A stretch of DNA of 64,000 bases from Methylibium sp965279545. GTDB lineage: Bacteria > Pseudomonadota > Gammaproteobacteria > Burkholderiales > Burkholderiaceae_C. Location of the stretch: the NCBI RefSeq assembly GCF_965279545.1, contig NZ_OZ257250.1, forward strand, positions 1,302,001-1,366,000, read 5' to 3'. Below are positions 17,577 to 26,364 of the stretch, piece after piece; the first letter of the stretch is position 1, and every line of letters starts with the position of its first letter. The notes under the pieces are model-generated. The model saw only the letters and a program-made list of their open reading frames with translations, ran no database searches and was not told the DNA's origin. A program made the position numbers and the translations under genes.

Positions 17577-18548
17577 ATGCCACATACCCTTCCCTCCAGT
17601 TCCTCTGCGGCGGATGGCGCCACGCGCCTCGTGCACAGCGGCGTGATCCGCGTCAGCGGTGCAGACGCGGCCAGCTTCCTGCATGGCCAGCTCACCAACG
17701 ACATGACCGGGCTGGCCCTCGGCGAGGCCCGGCTGGCGGCCTACTGCTCGCCGAAGGGCCGCATGCTCGCGAGCTTCGTCGCCTTCAAGCGCAGTCGCGA
17801 CGAGATCTGGCTCAGCTGCCGTGCCGACGTGCTGCCGGCGACGCTGAAGCGGCTGCGCATGTTCGTGCTGCGTGCCAAGGCGCAACTGAGCGAAGGCGGC
17901 GAGGATGCGGCGCAGCTGGGCCTGGTGGGTTCCAGTGCCATCGCCTGGCTGGCGCAGGCGCTGCCCGACGCGGCGAAAGCGGCGGTCTGGTCGAAACATG
18001 AACTCGGTACGGCGGCTGTGGTGCGCCTGCCCGACGGCGCCGGACAGGCACGCTGGCTGTGGGCTGGACCGGTGGCGGACGCCGAAGCAGTGCTGGCCGC
18101 CCTGCCCGCGCTCGCGCCGGACCGCTGGGACTGGCTCGAGGTGCGCAGCGGCGTTGCTCCCATCGTGGCGGCCACGGTCGAAGCCTTCGTGCCGCAGATG
18201 CTGAACTACGAACTGGTCGGTGGCGTGAATTTCCAGAAGGGCTGCTACCCCGGCCAGGAAATCGTCGCGCGCAGCCAGTACCGCGGCACGATCAAGCGGC
18301 GCGCCATGCTGGTCCACACCGAGGTCGCGACGCAGCCCGGCCAGGAGATCTTCTGGAGCGGTGACGCCGCGCAACCCAGCGGCCTCATCGCGCTCGCGGC
18401 ACCGGCGCCCGAGGGGGGCTGGGACGCGCTGATCGAACTGAAGCTGGCCGCCCTCGACGATGGCAGCCTGCACCTGGGCGCCAATGACGGCGCCGTGCTG
18501 CAGCCACTGGCAATGCCTTACGCGGTACCGCGCGAAGCCACGGCCTGA
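17577..18548 (+). CDS. ygfZ: folate-binding protein YgfZ, Fe-S cluster repair/assembly factor
   Basis: Tetrahydrofolate-dependent protein involved in maintaining certain iron-sulfur enzymes, 323 residues. The family signature K-G-C-Y-x-G-Q-E is present (NFQKGCYPGQEIVARSQYRG), and the N-terminal GcvT-like part contains RVSGADAASFLHGQLTND. The ATG at 17577 is the first after the intergenic region; a longer open frame extends into the divergent mltG leader and is not used. It is followed 8 bp later by the DUF4936 gene. Confidence 0.95.
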   Translation: MPHTLPSSSSAADGATRLVHSGVIRVSGADAASFLHGQLTNDMTGLALGEARLAAYCSPKGRMLASFVAFKRSRDEIWLSCRADVLPATLKRLRMFVLRAKAQLSEGGEDAAQLGLVGSSAIAWLAQALPDAAKAAVWSKHELGTAAVVRLPDGAGQARWLWAGPVADAEAVLAALPALAPDRWDWLEVRSGVAPIVAATVEAFVPQMLNYELVGGVNFQKGCYPGQEIVARSQYRGTIKRRAMLVHTEVATQPGQEIFWSGDAAQPSGLIALAAPAPEGGWDALIELKLAALDDGSLHLGANDGAVLQPLAMPYAVPREATA

Positions 18549-18556
18549 GACCGGCC

Positions 18557-18871
18557 ATGCGCGCTGCGCTGCCCGGGCGGCAGGAGCTGTTCATCTACTA
18601 CCGCGTCCGGGAAGCGCATGAGCACACGCTGGCTGCGGCCGTGGGGCGCATGCAGGCCGGCCTGTGCGTGACGCATGCCGGCCTCGCCGCCCGGCTGATG
18701 CGCCGGCCCGACGGGCGCGACGGCCTGCACACCTGGATGGAGGCCTACGGTCTGCCACCGAACCCGGATGTCGCGGCGATCGCCGCCGACATCGAGCGCG
18801 CTGCACAGGTCCTCGCGCCCTGGATTGCCGGGCCACGACACGCCGAACACTTCATCGCATGTGCCTCGTAG
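18557..18871 (+). CDS. DUF4936 family protein
   Basis: Small 104-residue protein with the DUF4936 pattern: ELFIYYRVREAHEHTLAAAV near the start, MQAGLCVTHAGLAARLMRRP in the middle and TWMEAYGLPPN followed by EHFIACAS at the end. It is typical of betaproteobacteria and usually lies beside ygfZ or NRDE genes. The function is unknown, possibly a dimeric alpha/beta barrel. It overlaps the next gene by 13 bp, so the ygfZ-DUF4936-NRDE trio is likely an operon. Confidence 0.88.
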   Translation: MRAALPGRQELFIYYRVREAHEHTLAAAVGRMQAGLCVTHAGLAARLMRRPDGRDGLHTWMEAYGLPPNPDVAAIAADIERAAQVLAPWIAGPRHAEHFIACAS

Positions 18872-19830
18872 CACTGGCACTCGACCAGGACCGGCGCTTT
18901 CCGCTGGTGCTCGCCTCGAATCGCGACGAGTTCTTCGATCGCCCGACCGCACGCCTGGCCTGGTGGGCACCGGAGGGCGGCGGCCCCGACATCCTCGGTG
19001 GCCGCGACCTGCAGGCCGGTGGCACCTGGCTGGGCCTGACCGCGGCAGGCCGGCTGGCCCTGGTGACCAATGTGCGCGCGCCGGTGAAGCAGGACCCGAC
19101 GGCGCCGTCGCGCGGCGGGCTGGTGGCTCATTGGCTGCGTGGCGAACAGCCGCTCGATCGCTTCTGGACGCAGGTCGCGCTGTCGGGCTACAACGGCTTC
19201 AACCTGATCGCGGCCGACTTCGCGCGCGGCGAATGCCTGTGGGCCAGCAGCACGACCGCCCTGCCCCGCCGCATCGAACGCGGGCTCTACGGCCTGTCGA
19301 ATGCCGGGCTGGACACGCCCTGGCCCAAGGTCACGCAGCTGAAGACACGGGTGAAGGCGGCGCTCGCGGGCCTGAGGGCGAACGAACCGGTCGATGTGCT
19401 GGCCGGCCGCCTGTTCGATGCGCTGATCGACCGGAGCCTGGCCGCCGATGCTGAACTCCCGTCGACCGGCATCCCTCACGACCTCGAGCGTCAACTCTCT
19501 GCCGCCTTCATCCGCACGACGGACGGGCGTTATGGCACGCGCTGCTCGACCCTGGTGCTCACCGAGCGCGTGAAGCGCCAGCTCGTCACCCATGTGTTCG
19601 AGCGCAGCTACGCCGTCGGCCCGGGCGTTGCGCTGCTGCGCCATTCGCGACTGCTCGACTGGCCGCCGCGCTACAGCGGCGCCGGGCAGATCCCTGCCGC
19701 GGCGGCGGAGTTGGTGTCCGAAAGTGCCGTCGAAGGTCCCGCCGCTGCGCCGCATTCGATCGAGGGGACGGCGGTCAAGCGCACCCGTGCGCGTGGCGTG
19801 ATCAAACCAATCAAGCCAGCGCGCAGTTGA
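18859..19830 (+). CDS. NRDE (TANGO2-like) family protein
   Basis: Member of the NRDE/TANGO2 family, named for the motif seen here as LASNRDEFFDRPT (around residue 16). The N-terminal cysteine of MCLVALAL and the N-terminal fold recall Ntn hydrolases. Further conserved parts are DILGGRDLQAGGTWLG and GLSNAGLDTPWPKV. At 323 residues it is somewhat longer than many homologues because of a basic tail. The ATG at 18859 overlaps the DUF4936 gene. Animal TANGO2 has been linked to heme or lipid handling; the bacterial role is unresolved. Confidence 0.9.
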   Translation: MCLVALALDQDRRFPLVLASNRDEFFDRPTARLAWWAPEGGGPDILGGRDLQAGGTWLGLTAAGRLALVTNVRAPVKQDPTAPSRGGLVAHWLRGEQPLDRFWTQVALSGYNGFNLIAADFARGECLWASSTTALPRRIERGLYGLSNAGLDTPWPKVTQLKTRVKAALAGLRANEPVDVLAGRLFDALIDRSLAADAELPSTGIPHDLERQLSAAFIRTTDGRYGTRCSTLVLTERVKRQLVTHVFERSYAVGPGVALLRHSRLLDWPPRYSGAGQIPAAAAELVSESAVEGPAAAPHSIEGTAVKRTRARGVIKPIKPARS

Positions 19831-19846
19831 AGTCGGCGCGCGCCGC

Positions 19847-20794
19847 TCAGGTACGCGCCATCAACTCGAGCATCAAGTCGATGCGGGCCTGCAGCGGCGT
19901 CGGCGCGCCGCTGATCGGCAAGGCCGCCTTGCCGCTCGGCAGGACAGCGCCTTCGGCGACCCGCGTGCAGCGGCGCACGGCGACACCCGCGGCCTGTGCA
20001 CGCAGCAGTGCCGCTTCCAGCGCATGATGCAGCGTGCCGTTGCCGGTGCCGGCGGCAATCAAGCCGTCGACACCTTGGGTCAGCAAGAGGGCATCGACCA
20101 CCGCACCCGATGCACCGGCGTGGCTGCCCACGATCTCGACACGGGGCCACGGCGCGTCGAGTACCGCGATGCCGACCGGCACGCCCTGCGGCCAGTCGCG
20201 CAGGCGGCGCAAACCACCGTTCTCGAGGTGGCCGATCGGACCGGCATCGCCGCCACCGAAGGCATCGAGCCGGTAGGTGTGCTGCTTGCGGACATCGAAG
20301 GCGCCGTACACGGCGCCCGCCAGCACGGCGCACACGCCCGCAGCGCCCGGCACACGTGCCAACATGACCGCGTCGAGCAGGTTCTGCGGTCCGTCGGCCA
20401 GCAGCGCGGTGGCCGGCCGCATCGCGCCGGTCAGCACCACCGGCTTGGCCGGCGCCAGCACGCGTTGCAACAGATAGGCCGTTTCCTCGAGCGTGTCGGT
20501 ACCGTGCGTGACCACGACGCCACCCACCTCGGGGCGCGCGAGGTGGTGCGCAACGCGATGGGCGAGCCTGCGCCACACCTCGAAGTCCATGTCCTTGCTG
20601 TCGATCTGGGCCACCTGCTCGGCTTCGATCGGCAGCCCGCCCAGCGCCGGCACCGCTGCCAGCACCTGCTCGACGCTCAACTGGGCCGCGGTGTAGCCGA
20701 GGCTGTCGGTGGCCGCGGCGGCGGTGCCGGCGATCGTGCCGCCGGTCGCCAGGATCACGGTGCACGCCACGGTTGCGGTGTCTGGGCTTTGCAT
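19847..20794 (-). CDS. asparaginase
   Basis: L-asparaginase/glutaminase family protein of 315 residues. Both active-site threonine motifs are present: ILATGGTIAGTA near the N-terminus and VVTHGTDTLEETAYLL in the middle. There is no clear signal peptide, so it is probably cytoplasmic. Its start codon lies only 12 bp from the first of two SOS boxes that serve the divergent lexA gene, so LexA may also affect it. Its 3' end faces the NRDE gene with a 16 bp gap. Confidence 0.93.
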   Translation of the reverse strand: MQSPDTATVACTVILATGGTIAGTAAAATDSLGYTAAQLSVEQVLAAVPALGGLPIEAEQVAQIDSKDMDFEVWRRLAHRVAHHLARPEVGGVVVTHGTDTLEETAYLLQRVLAPAKPVVLTGAMRPATALLADGPQNLLDAVMLARVPGAAGVCAVLAGAVYGAFDVRKQHTYRLDAFGGGDAGPIGHLENGGLRRLRDWPQGVPVGIAVLDAPWPRVEIVGSHAGASGAVVDALLLTQGVDGLIAAGTGNGTLHHALEAALLRAQAAGVAVRRCTRVAEGAVLPSGKAALPISGAPTPLQARIDLMLELMART

Positions 20795-20805
20795 TTTCCG
20801 AGAAG

Positions 20806-20840
20806 CTGGATAAAAATACAGTGACTGGATAAAAATTCAG
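20806..20840. promoter_or_regulatory. two tandem LexA (SOS) boxes
   Basis: Two 16-bp CTG-N10-CAG sites, CTGGATAAAAATACAG at 20806-20821 and CTGGATAAAAATTCAG at 20825-20840, start 19 bp apart. They match the gammaproteobacterial/betaproteobacterial SOS consensus (CTGT-N8-ACAG) except for G in place of T at position 4. They lie 51-86 bp before the lexA start, as expected for LexA autoregulation, and also just upstream of the divergent asparaginase start. Confidence 0.9.
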
Positions 20841-20891
20841 TGCGCGAGGCCGGTTTGAGCCCTGCGCTTCGGACATCCGCAGGAGCCCCGC

Positions 20892-21569
20892 ATGGACGAC
20901 GCCCCCAAACTCACCGCCCGGCAGCAACAGATTCTCGATCTGGTGCAGACCTCGATCGAGCGCACCGGCTCGCCACCGACGCGTGCCGAGATCGCGGCCG
21001 AACTGGGCTTTCGTTCCGCCAATGCCGCCGAAGAGCATCTGCAGGCCCTCGCCCGCAAGGGCGTGATCGAACTGGTAGGCGGCACTTCGCGCGGCATCCG
21101 TTTGAAGTCTGACACATTGCGCTCGCTCAACCAGCTGCGCAACAAGCAGTTCTCACTGCCGCTGCCGAGTCTGTCGCAGCTGATGCTGCCGCTGGTCGGG
21201 CGCGTCGCGGCCGGCAGCCCGATCCTGGCCCAGGAACACATCGACCAGACCTATGCGGTCGAGGCCAGCATGTTCCCGCGCCGCCCCGACTACCTGCTCA
21301 AGGTGCGCGGCATGAGCATGCGCGACGCGGGCATCCTCGACGGCGACCTGCTCGCGGTGCAGAAAGCCAAGGACGCCAAGAACGGCCAGATCGTCGTCGC
21401 CCGGCTGGGCGATGAAGTCACGGTCAAGCGCTTCCGGCGCGTGCGCGGAACGATCGAGCTGCTGCCGGAGAACCCGGACTTCCAACCCATCGTCGTCACG
21501 GCGGAGAGCGGCGAGTTCGAGATCGAGGGCCTGGCCGTCGGGCTGATCCGCAACACCCTGCTGATGTGA
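20892..21569 (+). CDS. lexA: SOS-response repressor LexA
   Basis: Repressor and self-cleaving S24 protease of 225 residues. The N-terminal winged helix is visible (LTARQQQILDLVQT, PPTRAEIAAELGF). The cleavage bond is A107-G108 (GRVAAGSP), with the catalytic serine S142 in KVRGMSMRD and lysine K179 in DEVTVKRF. The linker between the domains is a little longer than in E. coli. A ribosome site (AGGAG) precedes the ATG. The two SOS boxes upstream indicate autoregulation. Confidence 0.97.
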   Translation: MDDAPKLTARQQQILDLVQTSIERTGSPPTRAEIAAELGFRSANAAEEHLQALARKGVIELVGGTSRGIRLKSDTLRSLNQLRNKQFSLPLPSLSQLMLPLVGRVAAGSPILAQEHIDQTYAVEASMFPRRPDYLLKVRGMSMRDAGILDGDLLAVQKAKDAKNGQIVVARLGDEVTVKRFRRVRGTIELLPENPDFQPIVVTAESGEFEIEGLAVGLIRNTLLM

Positions 21570-21700
21570 GGCAGGCCATGGCACACCGCTGAACCCTCTG
21601 GTCCCCTGCAGGTGGTGGGCATGCGCGCCGCACGGCGTGTTATCCCGCAGGCCGGACCGATCGACGTCAATCCTGCTGAACTTCCGTTTGGAGATTCACC

Positions 21701-22027
21701 ATGGTCATGATCTTGTGGAACCCCTTGAAGCGCTGGTGGCAGACGGCCTTCCAGGCACCCGCGCCCGCGGCGGTGCCGGCACTCGTTCTCAGGCCGCCAG
21801 CATCCAGAAGCAGGCCCGTCGGCAGATCGCAGAGATCGCAGCCGGTGACGCCGTTCAGGGCACAACTCCCGTGCACCGCGGGCATCCATGGTGCACGGCG
21901 TGCGGCCAGGCGGTTCTGGATGACGCTGGACCCCGAGGATCAGCGGCGTGCCGCGATCGGGGGCTCGTTCGCGGAAGTGTGCGCTGCGCTCGAGAGCCTT
22001 GCGGCTCTCGAAGAGCGGCGTGTCTAG
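21701..22027 (+). CDS. hypothetical protein, possibly frameshifted
   Basis: Open frame of 108 codons with a fair ribosome site (TTTGGAG) before ATG-GTC-ATG. Start (MVMILWNPLKRWWQTAFQ) and end (DPEDQRRAAIGGSFAEVCAA) look like real protein, but the middle is rich in AGG/AGA codons and Arg/Ser/Pro. In the neighbouring frame (codons in phase with 21781) the middle reads SQAASIQKQARRQIAEIAAG with normal GC3 and a later CTAC pair. The gene may therefore carry two compensating frameshifts, or the middle may simply be unusual. No family is recognised. Confidence 0.45.
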   Translation: MVMILWNPLKRWWQTAFQAPAPAAVPALVLRPPASRSRPVGRSQRSQPVTPFRAQLPCTAGIHGARRAARRFWMTLDPEDQRRAAIGGSFAEVCAALESLAALEERRV

Positions 22028-22088
22028 CCACGGAATACACCTCGGATCGAACGCCAGTCACTGACGGCCCCCGTGGACTGACGCTCGA

Positions 22089-22111
22089 GAGCCGGACAGA
22101 CCGCCCGGCTC
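22089..22111. terminator. possible stem-loop between convergent genes
   Basis: GAGCCGG and CCGGCTC form a 7-bp stem with a 9-nt loop between the hypothetical gene and the convergent phaB end. There is no T-tract on either strand, so its role as a terminator is only a suggestion. Confidence 0.25.
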
Positions 22112-22121
22112 GTTCCAGGCG

Positions 22122-22859
22122 TCAGCCCATGTGCAGGCCGCCGTTCACCGAGAAATCGGCGCCAGTGGCAAAGCCCGATTCTTCCGAGGCCACCCACGAC
22201 ACCATCGAGGCGATGTCTTCGGGTGTGCCGAGCCGCTTGACGGGAATGGTCGCCACGATCTTGTCGAGCACATCCTGGCGGATCGCGCGGACCATTTCCG
22301 TGCCGATGTAGCCCGGGCTCACGGTGTTGACGGTCACGCCCTTGCTCGCCACTTCCTGCGCCAGCGCCATCGTGAAGCCGTGCATGCCGGCCTTGGCCGC
22401 CGAGTAGTTGGTCTGCCCGAACTGGCCCTTCTCGCCGTTCACCGAGCTGATGTTGATGATGCGGCCCCACCCGGCGTCGGTCATCTCGTCGATGACCTGC
22501 TTGGTGACGTTGAACAGGCTGTCGAGGTTGGTGCTGATCACCGCGCTCCAGTCCTCGCGGGTCATCTTGCGGAACATGCCGTCGCGTGTGATGCCGGCGT
22601 TGTTGACCAGCACGCTGACCGGACCGTGCTGGGCTTTGACCTCCTTGAAGGCTTCGACCGTCGACTCCCATTCGGCCACATTGCCGACCGAGGCATGGAA
22701 GGTGAAATCGAGGGCTGCCTGCTCGTCGAGCCACTTCTTGAAGTCGCGGCTCGGGCCACAGCCGGCCACGACGGTGAAACCATCCTTGTGCAAACGCTGG
22801 CAGATCGCGGTGCCGATGCCGCCCATGCCCCCCGTGACGTATGCGACTTTCTTGCTCAT
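22122..22859 (-). CDS. phaB: acetoacetyl-CoA reductase (NADPH)
   Basis: Short-chain dehydrogenase that reduces acetoacetyl-CoA to (R)-3-hydroxybutyryl-CoA for polyhydroxybutyrate synthesis. The 245-residue protein has the nucleotide motif VTGGMGGIGTAICQRL, the NNAGITRD segment, the catalytic serine in INISSVNGEKG and YSAAK for the Tyr/Lys pair. An excellent ribosome site (AGAGGAG) precedes its start. It is the third gene of phaC-phaA-phaB. Confidence 0.96.
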   Translation of the reverse strand: MSKKVAYVTGGMGGIGTAICQRLHKDGFTVVAGCGPSRDFKKWLDEQAALDFTFHASVGNVAEWESTVEAFKEVKAQHGPVSVLVNNAGITRDGMFRKMTREDWSAVISTNLDSLFNVTKQVIDEMTDAGWGRIINISSVNGEKGQFGQTNYSAAKAGMHGFTMALAQEVASKGVTVNTVSPGYIGTEMVRAIRQDVLDKIVATIPVKRLGTPEDIASMVSWVASEESGFATGADFSVNGGLHMG

Positions 22860-22921
22860 TGTTGTGCTCCTCTGTAGTTTGCGATGGCCGATCTAGCGTC
22901 GCGTGCCGGTCGCAACGGGTC

Positions 22922-22952
22922 AAGGGTATTCGCCCGATGCGGGCTCACCCTT
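22922..22952 (-). other. intercistronic stem-loop between phaA and phaB
   Basis: An inner GCCCG/CGGGC stem and an outer AAGGGT/ACCCTT stem form a hairpin in the 133-bp gap between phaA and phaB. With no T-tract it could act as an mRNA-processing or stability element that sets the phaA:phaB ratio. This role is inferred. Confidence 0.35.
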
Positions 22953-22992
22953 ATGTCTTGTTGGATGTGCCCCGCCTTGGGGGCGCGACCAC

Positions 22993-24174
22993 TCAGCGCT
23001 CCACGGTCAATGCAACACCCATGCCGCCGCCGATGCACAGCGAGGCGATGCCCCGCTTGCCGCCGCGGCGCTGCATCTCGTGCAGCAGGGTGACCAGGAT
23101 GCGGCAACCGGACGCACCGATCGGGTGGCCGATCGCGATCGCTCCGCCATTGACGTTGACCTTGCTCGTGTCCCAACCCATCTCGTTGTGCACCGCACAG
23201 GCCTGGGCGGCGAACGCCTCGTTGATTTCCAGCAGGTCCAGATCCGCCGGCTTCCAGCCTGCGCGCTCGAGCGCACGCTTGCTGGCCGGCACCGGGCCCA
23301 TGCCCATCAGGGCCGGGTCGATGCCGGCGCTCGCGTAGGAAGCGATGCGCGCCAGCGGCTTCAGGCCCAGTTGGTCGGCCTTCTTGGCACTCATCACGAG
23401 CACGGCCGCGGCGCCGTCGTTCAGACCCGAGGCATTGCCCGCGGTGACACCGCCCGCCTTGTCGAAGGCCGGGCGCAGACCGGCGAGCACTTCGGCGTTG
23501 GTCTTTCGGTTGATGAACTCGTCGGCCGCGAACACGATCGGGTCGCCCTTCCTCTGGGCGATGCTGAACGGAACGATCTCGTCCTTGAACTTCCCGGCGT
23601 CTTGCGCCGCCGCGGCCTTTTGCTGGGACGCCAGCGCCAGCGCGTCCTGCTGTTCGCGGGTGATGCCGTACTTCTTGGCCACGTTCTCGGCGGTGATGCC
23701 CATGTGGTACTGGTTGTAGACGTCCCACAGGCCGTCGACGATCATCGAATCGACCAGCTTCCAGTCCCCCATGCGCTGACCGTCGCGCGAACCCGGCAGC
23801 ACGTGCGGTGCCAGGCTCATGCTCTCTTGCCCTCCAGCGATCACGATCTCGGCATCGCCATCGCGAATGGCCTGCGCTGCCAGCATCACGGCCTTCAGGC
23901 CCGAGCCGCAGACCTTGTTGATGGTCATCGCGGGCACGCTTTGCGGCAGACCGGCCTTGATGACGGACTGACGCGCCGGGTTCTGGCCGCTGCCGGCGGT
24001 GAGCACCTGGCCGAGGATCACTTCGCTGATCTGCTCGCCGGTCAAGCCGCTGCGCGTCAGCAGCGCCTGGATCACGGCGGCGCCGAGTTCCGGTGCAGGG
24101 GTCTTGGCGAGCGCGCCGCCGAACTTGCCCACGGCGGTGCGAGCGGCGCTGACGATCACGATGTCGGTGGTCAT
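22993..24174 (-). CDS. phaA: acetyl-CoA acetyltransferase (beta-ketothiolase)
   Basis: Biosynthetic thiolase that condenses two acetyl-CoA to acetoacetyl-CoA, first step of PHB formation. The 393-residue protein has the acyl-accepting cysteine C89 (INKVCGSGLKAV), the NEAFA motif (LLEINEAFAAQ) and the C-terminal GGGMGVAL with the second active-site cysteine in SLCIGGG. AAGGAG lies directly before the ATG. It follows phaC by 87 bp. The enzyme could also serve general acetoacetyl-CoA metabolism, but the context points to PHB. Confidence 0.96.
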   Translation of the reverse strand: MTTDIVIVSAARTAVGKFGGALAKTPAPELGAAVIQALLTRSGLTGEQISEVILGQVLTAGSGQNPARQSVIKAGLPQSVPAMTINKVCGSGLKAVMLAAQAIRDGDAEIVIAGGQESMSLAPHVLPGSRDGQRMGDWKLVDSMIVDGLWDVYNQYHMGITAENVAKKYGITREQQDALALASQQKAAAAQDAGKFKDEIVPFSIAQRKGDPIVFAADEFINRKTNAEVLAGLRPAFDKAGGVTAGNASGLNDGAAAVLVMSAKKADQLGLKPLARIASYASAGIDPALMGMGPVPASKRALERAGWKPADLDLLEINEAFAAQACAVHNEMGWDTSKVNVNGGAIAIGHPIGASGCRILVTLLHEMQRRGGKRGIASLCIGGGMGVALTVER

Positions 24175-24261
24175 GAGAAGTCTCCTTGCGGGTGTGACCG
24201 GGGATGAGCGATTCCGCGGCGATGGGTTGAGGGTATGTTCGTGCAGGCGGCGCCGAGACCG

Positions 24262-25941
24262 TCAGGCCTTGACTTTGACGTAGCGCCCCGGCGCGGGTTC
24301 AATGACCTTGTGGGTCCGGTCGCCGGGCGTCTTCGGTGCGGGGACCAGTTTGCCCCCCAGCGGCCCCAGCCAATCGGCCCAGGCCGGCCACCAGCTGCCG
24401 GGATGCTCGGTGGCTCCCTCGAACCAGGCGTCGGCCGTCTTCGGCAGCCGCGTGTTGATCCAGTGGCAGCGCTTGTTCTTCGCCGGCGGGTTGATGACAC
24501 CCGCGATGTGGCCGGACGCGCCCAGCACGAACTGCTTCTTGCCCGGCAACACCTCGACGGACGCGTAGGCGCTCTGCCACGGCACGATATGGTCTTCGCG
24601 CGAGGCGTAGATGAAGGTCGGCAGCTTCACCTTGCGCAGATCGAGCGGCTGACCGCATACCGTGAGCTTGCCCGGCTTGACGAGGTTGTTCTCGAGGTAG
24701 GTGTGGCGCAAATACCAGCAGTACATCGGACCCGGCAGGTTGGTGCTGTCGGAGTTCCAGTACAGCAAGTCGAAAGGCGGCGGCGTCTCGCCCTTCAGGT
24801 AGTTGCCGACCACGTAGTTCCAGACCAGATCGTTCGGCCGCAGGAAGCTGAAGGTTGCGGCCAGTTCCTTGCCCTTGAGCAAGCCGCCCTGTCCGAGCGC
24901 CATCTCGCGCATGCGCACCATCTGCTCGTCGACGAACAGATCGAGCACGCCGGTGTCGGTGAAATCGAGAAAGCTGGTCAGCAGGGTCAGGCTCGCCGCC
25001 GGCTCGTCGCCGCGCGCCGCCAGCACGGCCAGCGCGGTTGCCAGCAAGGTGCCGCCGATGCAGAAGCCCACCGCGTTGATCTGTTCCTGCTTCGCGATCG
25101 CCTGCACCTCGCGGATCGCGCGGATGACCGCGTCCTCGATGTAGTCGTCCCAGGTCTTGTGCTCGAGGCTTTCGTCGGCATTGACCCAGCTGAGCATGAA
25201 CACGCGGTGGCCCTGGCTCACCGCGTAGCGCACCAGCGAGTTCTCGGGCTGCAAGTCCATGATGTAGAACTTGTTGATGCACGGCGGCACGATCAGCAGC
25301 GGCCGCTCGTGCACCTTCGCCGTCAACGGCTTGTATTCGACCAGCTGGAACAGCTCGTTCTCGAACACCACCGAGCCCTCGGTCGTCGCCACGTTGCGGC
25401 CGACTTCGAACAGGCTCTCGTCGGTCTGCGACAGATGCCCCTGGCGCACGTCGTGCCAGAGGTGCTGCAGGCCCTGCGTGATGCTTTCCCCCTGCGAGTC
25501 GAGCGCCTTGCGCTGCGCTTCCGGGTTCAGTGCCAGGTAATTGGCCGGCGAGACCGCATCGATCCACTGCTGCACCGCGAAGCGGATGCGCTGGCGGGTC
25601 TTCTCGTCAGCCTGCACCTGGTCGGCCAGTTGCAGCAGCGTGCGGGCGTTCAGCATGTACATGCCCGCCGTGAAGGCGGCCGCCGGGTTGGACAACCAGT
25701 CCTTGGCTGCGAAACGACGGTCGGCCGGCAGCGCCTTGTCGGCGCCCTGGGTCGCCTGGTTCCACAGCGCGGCTGCCTCGCTCACGTAGCTCGATTGCAG
25801 CGCCGGCAAGGCATCGGCCGGGAGTTGCACGCCGGTCATGCCCTTCAGCGCCTGGGTCCAACCCTCGGCCAATTGCTGAGCAGACTGGGCGAAGTCCATG
25901 CCCGGGGCGACGCCGCCCCAACCGGTTGCGCCTGTATTCAT
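24262..25941 (-). CDS. phaC: class I poly(3-hydroxyalkanoate) synthase
   Basis: Polymerises (R)-3-hydroxyacyl-CoA, mainly hydroxybutyryl-CoA, into PHA granules. The 559-residue protein is of class I size. The lipase-box-like motif GFCIGG places the catalytic cysteine at C294. The aspartate (near VNADESLEHKTWDDY) and histidine (GASGHIAGVINPPA) regions are also recognisable. The variable N-terminus (to about residue 90) is followed by the DWLSNPAAAF block. It is first gene of phaCAB; no phaR or phasin gene is visible nearby. Confidence 0.96.
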   Translation of the reverse strand: MNTGATGWGGVAPGMDFAQSAQQLAEGWTQALKGMTGVQLPADALPALQSSYVSEAAALWNQATQGADKALPADRRFAAKDWLSNPAAAFTAGMYMLNARTLLQLADQVQADEKTRQRIRFAVQQWIDAVSPANYLALNPEAQRKALDSQGESITQGLQHLWHDVRQGHLSQTDESLFEVGRNVATTEGSVVFENELFQLVEYKPLTAKVHERPLLIVPPCINKFYIMDLQPENSLVRYAVSQGHRVFMLSWVNADESLEHKTWDDYIEDAVIRAIREVQAIAKQEQINAVGFCIGGTLLATALAVLAARGDEPAASLTLLTSFLDFTDTGVLDLFVDEQMVRMREMALGQGGLLKGKELAATFSFLRPNDLVWNYVVGNYLKGETPPPFDLLYWNSDSTNLPGPMYCWYLRHTYLENNLVKPGKLTVCGQPLDLRKVKLPTFIYASREDHIVPWQSAYASVEVLPGKKQFVLGASGHIAGVINPPAKNKRCHWINTRLPKTADAWFEGATEHPGSWWPAWADWLGPLGGKLVPAPKTPGDRTHKVIEPAPGRYVKVKA

Positions 25942-26067
25942 CTGTCTCCTCGTGTATCAGCCACTCGCCGTCGATGGTCGGCCACCCGCAGGGTTTCGTT
26001 GAACCCCTTGTCGTTGCGTGCCGCACTGAACCATTATCCTGCTCACCCTTGCGCAGAACTGAATCCA

Positions 26068-26364
26068 ATGTACTTGGTTGCGATTGCCTGGCTCTACGTG
26101 GCCCTGATGATGGCCGTGGCGGAGGCCACTCACAGCCAGGGCAGCGTGCTCGGCGCGCTGATCACGTTCTTTCTCTACGGGCTGGGGCCGATGGCGCTGG
26201 TGATCTACCTGTTGAGCACACCTGCCCGCCGCAAGGCCCGCCGGCGGGCCGAGGCACAGGCCGCCGCGGCGGCGGCTTCACGACCGCTCGATCCACACGG
26301 CGGCGGCCATGCGCCCGCTGTTGCCGTGGACGGGTCGGTCACGGCGGAACGAAAAGAACCGTGA
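26068..26364 (+). CDS. small membrane protein (98 aa)
   Basis: Protein with two predicted membrane segments (MYLVAIAWLYVALMMAV at residues 1-17 and ITFFLYGLGPMALVIYLL at about 32-50), then a basic Arg/Ala-rich linker and a soluble tail. Its 3' end overlaps the convergent pgeF gene by 87 bp. The pair is a recurring arrangement in Burkholderiales as I recall it, but the function is unknown. The ATG at 26068 gives an N-terminus that is itself hydrophobic, consistent with an uncleaved anchor. Confidence 0.75.
   Translation: MYLVAIAWLYVALMMAVAEATHSQGSVLGALITFFLYGLGPMALVIYLLSTPARRKARRRAEAQAAAAAASRPLDPHGGGHAPAVAVDGSVTAERKEP

Noticed and set aside
24235..26041. Plus-strand open frame antisense to phaC that leads into the small membrane protein
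   Set aside because: Only the last 98 codons (from 26068) look like protein; the rest mirrors phaC.
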